Source: a bacterium (GTDB lineage: Bacteria; T1Sed10-126). From it: DNA of 9,179 nt. Location: the NCBI GenBank assembly GCA_003557545.1, contig PWOD01000030.1, positions 1-9,179 of the forward strand, in the 5' to 3' direction. Made by a program: the position numbers and the translations under genes. The notes beneath the pieces were generated by a model that was not told where the DNA came from, did no database searches, and was given only the letters and a program-made list of their open reading frames with translations. This document shows positions 7,256-9,179 of the stretch, one piece after another; position 1 is the first letter of the stretch; the number at the start of each line of letters is the position of its first letter.

Positions 7256-7567
7256 CTATTCAACCAAATCCCAGGCCGGACCAACCCCGGGCTCGCTATT
7301 ATGTGTCCACCATTTGGCCATAAATTGCTGACCATTATGCCAGACAGTTTCTCCTGCCTGGTATTCATTAAAATTTCGCCATTCATCGGTCAACTCCTGC
7401 CAGGGACTATCAAGCTCACCCGGCACCTGCTGCTGGTCAGCATAATTACGTGCCTCATATACAGCACCTTGATAAAGGACGGTATCCCCACCATCATATT
7501 TATTAAAATCCCGCCATTCTTCAGTTATTTCCTGCCACGGGCTGCTCATCAAACCTGGTTCATCACC
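7256..7567 (-). pseudogene. CBM5/12 (chitin-binding) modules after in-frame TAG; continuation of the pilin frame
   Basis: This is the same reading frame as the pilin, resuming directly after TAG (7570-7568). It starts GDEPG, the normal continuation of the chitin-binding motif, then holds two full 45-residue modules (codons 122-166 and 167-206 of the joint frame) before a final TAG. Each module shows the family pattern W-x-x-x-x-Y-x-x-G-[DE]-T-V-x-x-x-G-x-x-[YF]-x-A. No frameshift or further stop has accumulated and the coding pattern is intact, so damage, if any, is recent. Internal start options (TTG 7552, ATG 7549) have only weak AGGT before them and the peptide would lack any signal for export. 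It is therefore either the dead tail of a pseudogene, or is made by stop read-through. Confidence 0.6.
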
Positions 7568-7648
7568 CTACGTCCAATATCTGGCCTCAAACAGTTTCCC
7601 ATCATGAACAACCCGATCACCACCCAGATAAACCTGCCCCAGCTTCCA
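7379..7648 (-). repeat. Tandem 135-base repeats encoding chitin-binding modules 1 and 2
   Basis: Codons 77-121 (7648-7514) and 122-166 (7513-7379) of the joint frame are two successive units of 45 codons; a third, slightly shorter unit follows at 7378-7256. Units 1 and 2 end in closely similar strings, SPWQE-[IL]-T-[ED]-EW, at codons 112-121 and 157-166, and DNA identity is visible around CCGTGGCAGGA / CCCTGGCAGGA. This shows expansion by duplication of one module. Confidence 0.8.
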
Positions 7649-7876
7649 GGCTGGCCCGCTCGGTTCCGAAGGCGAATCACCATTTCCAGTATCGCCACTT
7701 TCCCCTTCAGCAGCTATGTCACGAAAGCTAACACGATTCAGGTCACCCATTTCAAACACTGATAAAACACCTGGCCCCATCAATACAACTGCTGAAATAA
7801 CCAGGAGCCCAATCAGCCCAATCAACATTCCATATTCAACTAATCCCTGTCCATCCTGCTTTTTGATCAGTTCCAT
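7568..7876 (-). CDS. Flp/Tad-type pilin with C-terminal chitin-binding module, cut by in-frame TAG
   Basis: Secreted pilin-like protein of 102 residues up to the TAG. Leader MELIKKQDG (1-9) is followed by the predicted prepilin-peptidase site before Q10. Glu14 and Tyr15 then stand at +5 and +6 of the mature chain, as in Flp pilins, and a hydrophobic helix (16-41) follows. After the short ectodomain comes a Gly/Ser/Pro/acidic linker (57-75) and the start of a CBM5/12 module (77 onward: W77, GGD 85-87, F96-E-A, Y100-W101-T102). The frame stops at codon 103, TAG, exactly where chitinase modules read WTQGDEPG, so a CAG-to-TAG change is the simplest origin. ATG 7876 is preferred over GTG 7888 because AAAGGTGG lies 8 bases upstream. 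No other Tad pilus genes are in the window. Intended role: probably surface adhesion to chitin or similar polysaccharide. Confidence 0.8.
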   Translation of the reverse strand: MELIKKQDGQGLVEYGMLIGLIGLLVISAVVLMGPGVLSVFEMGDLNRVSFRDIAAEGESGDTGNGDSPSEPSGPAWKLGQVYLGGDRVVHDGKLFEARYWT

Positions 7877-8062
7877 AAATTCCACCACCTTTTTTTAACC
7901 CCCTACAGATAGAACCCTACAACCAAATCTAGTAATCTCTTCAGATAGCTTTTAGCAACCCTGGTAAACTTTCAAAACTACGTAACCAGCACCAAAAACA
8001 ACGGTGATCAAGGATTTTCCGAATAATCTACTACTCAGACCAACCACTCCGACCTCTATACC

Positions 8063-8461
8063 CTACATATACTGCCGGGCATATTTTCCAACCAGTGGCA
8101 CACTATACATTTTACCGGTAAAAGCCTTGTACATCAAGAAAACCCACAAAATAATAATTACTGGAACGAACAACAACGAAATCAAACCAAGGAAGAACAC
8201 GACTATCCATCCCAGTATGGGAACCAATCCGATAATTCCCATTACTGCAGTCCACAACACCGAAAGGACAAATATCCCTCCGAAAACAATAATACTTTGC
8301 ATCGCATGAAATCGCACAAATTCGTTCTCTTTTTCCAGAACATAAAACAGAATACCTGTCAAAATCCCCAGCAGATAGCAGAGTGCACCGGCCACATTAG
8401 GCTCAAGTCCCGTGCTCGTTTCTGGCGTAACTTCCGGACTGTTTTGAAGATCTTCTTCCAT
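8063..8461 (-). CDS. DUF4870 (Tic20-like) membrane protein
   Basis: Small integral membrane protein of unknown function, 132 residues, typical for DUF4870. A 20-residue acidic N-terminal tail is followed by NVAGALCYLLG (22-32) opening the first membrane segment, then the family hallmark FVRFHAMQS (48-56) in the loop, a second segment (about 57-80) and a long third hydrophobic stretch (84-112). A cytoplasmic tail ends near VPLVGKYA (121-128). The ATG at 8461 follows AAGGAGG with 7 bases between, an excellent ribosome binding site. It appears monocistronic, with a leader of about 130 bases from the promoter at 8598-8606. It stops with TAG. No function is assigned to the family, although proximity to a pilin and an antiporter suggests envelope physiology. 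Confidence 0.9.
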   Translation of the reverse strand: MEEDLQNSPEVTPETSTGLEPNVAGALCYLLGILTGILFYVLEKENEFVRFHAMQSIIVFGGIFVLSVLWTAVMGIIGLVPILGWIVVFFLGLISLLFVPVIIILWVFLMYKAFTGKMYSVPLVGKYARQYM

Positions 8462-8482
8462 TTTTTTGCCTCCTTATTTTTT

Positions 8483-8501
8483 ATCAACTGATTTAGTTGA
8501 T
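8483..8501 (-). repeat. Perfect hairpin ATCAACT-5-AGTTGAT just upstream of the DUF4870 ribosome binding site
   Basis: A 7-pair inverted repeat with a 5-base loop lies about 10 bases before AAGGAGG. ATCAAC is found three more times on the plus strand at 8541, 8603 and 8634, so GTTGAT recurs through the whole leader and promoter region. It may be an RNA control element or a protein-binding site. Confidence 0.4.
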
Positions 8502-8597
8502 CACTCATAACGATCAAAGCACTCACAGAACAGCTCAATTATCAACCCCTTATTCCTTTTTTTAATTTTTCAACCGAAAACTGTCCATTACATATTG

Positions 8598-8606
8598 ATT
8601 ATATCA
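8598..8606 (-). promoter_or_regulatory. Extended -10 promoter for DUF4870 gene
   Basis: The minus strand reads TGATATAAT (8606-8598), a perfect TGn-TATAAT extended -10 element, which can work without a good -35 box; none is obvious upstream. Start near 8591, leader about 130 bases. It lies between the antiporter stop (8642) and the DUF4870 start. Confidence 0.55.
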
Positions 8607-8641
8607 ACTCATCGGCTATTCCAAACAAAAAAAATCAACTA

Positions 8642-9179
8642 TCACCCTTCAATCAAAATCACCGGTACTGAGCTCTTTTCAATCACCTGGCGACTAATTT
8701 TACCAAGTGAATTATCACTACCGGTTTTACCGATATAAATATAGTCAATCGAATGTTCAACTGCCTGATTAACAATAATATCAACCGCATTCCCCTGGTC
8801 AAAAACAATCTCATGCTCAATGTCACTGGCCAGTTTCAACTCTTTTTTGATCTTGTTATATATAGTTTTCTGGTCATCACCATTAAAAAAATTAACAATG
8901 ATTAATTTAGCATCAACCTGCCGGGCAACCCGGGCGGCTTCTTCCAGTGCCCGGCTGGAAGCTGTTGTCCCCTCCATTGCCACTAAAAACCGGTAATTTT
9001 CTTTAATATTAATTTTTGTCGGATCAACCCTGCCTTTATCTAATAAACGGGGGGCCAGAAACGCGGTACCAAAGGCTCCCAGCGGGGCGGTGAAAACAAT
9101 CGATAACACCGCAATCGCCAGTATATATTCTCCATGTTCAATCCCCAGGGCCAGTGGAATACCACCAATTGCCGCCTGC
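8642..9179 (-). CDS. Cation:proton antiporter with C-terminal Usp domain (C-terminal part)
   Basis: The last 178 residues of a longer protein whose N-terminal part lies beyond base 9179. The visible part opens with QAAIGGIPLALG and continues through ILAIAVLSIVFTAPLGAFG, the end of a CPA1/NhaP-type Na+/H+ antiporter membrane domain, where the QAAIGG and TAPLG strings are characteristic. A Usp (universal stress protein) domain follows from about residue 61 of this fragment (NYRFLVAMEGT) to the end (SVPVILIEG). In ATP-binding Usp proteins the loop is G-2-G-9-G-[ST]; here it reads GKTG, 5 residues, GK, so nucleotide binding is uncertain. The fusion suggests transport controlled by a cytoplasmic regulatory domain. 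A frame beginning at GTG 9109 is only part of this gene. The stop TGA is followed by T8, but no clear stem precedes it. Confidence 0.85.
   Translation of the reverse strand, partial: QAAIGGIPLALGIEHGEYILAIAVLSIVFTAPLGAFGTAFLAPRLLDKGRVDPTKINIKENYRFLVAMEGTTASSRALEEAARVARQVDAKLIIVNFFNGDDQKTIYNKIKKELKLASDIEHEIVFDQGNAVDIIVNQAVEHSIDYIYIGKTGSDNSLGKISRQVIEKSSVPVILIEG

Noticed and set aside
7301-7762. Plus-strand open frame of 153 codons
   Set aside because: Antisense to the pilin and chitin-binding modules; no ribosome binding site and no recognisable domain.

Overview
The window looks like chromosomal DNA of an anaerobic Gram-positive-type (Bacillota) bacterium. Genes carry strong purine-rich ribosome binding sites (AAGGAGG, GGGAGG) and short intergenic gaps, base composition is moderate, and the content is a diaminopropionate ammonia-lyase, a DUF4870 membrane protein, an antiporter fused to a Usp domain and a Flp-type pilin. 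A salt-adapted anaerobe such as a Halanaerobiales member would fit, but that is a guess from gene content. No rRNA, tRNA, CRISPR array or insertion sequence was seen.

Layout, left to right. Bases 1-625 (minus): N-terminal two thirds of diaminopropionate ammonia-lyase with its own promoter. Bases 691-906: a gene-free gap. Bases 907-1265 (minus): a cold-shock protein gene with a clear intrinsic terminator and a leader whose repeats can form two competing hairpins, one of which hides the start codon. Bases 1382-3303 (minus): a small lipoprotein gene followed by a NERD-nuclease/SF1-helicase gene, apparently one transcript from a good sigma-70 promoter at 3393-3420. Bases 3495-5678 (minus): a DinG/XPD-type iron-sulfur helicase. 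Bases 5851-7227 (plus): a MATE efflux transporter, the only plus-strand gene. The divergent gap between these two holds three TAGACAG repeats. Bases 7256-7876 (minus): a Flp/Tad-type pilin whose tail is three 45-residue chitin-binding (CBM5/12) modules; one in-frame TAG cuts the reading frame inside the first module. Bases 8063-8461 (minus): a DUF4870 membrane protein with a long leader. Bases 8642-9179 (minus): C-terminal end of a cation:proton antiporter carrying a Usp domain.

The genes do not form one pathway. Two DNA helicases, a cold-shock RNA chaperone, an efflux pump and an antiporter-stress fusion suggest housekeeping and stress functions. The most unusual items are the chitin-binding pilin with its internal stop codon and the switch-like cold-shock leader. 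Both are read directly from the sequence; their biological meaning is inference.
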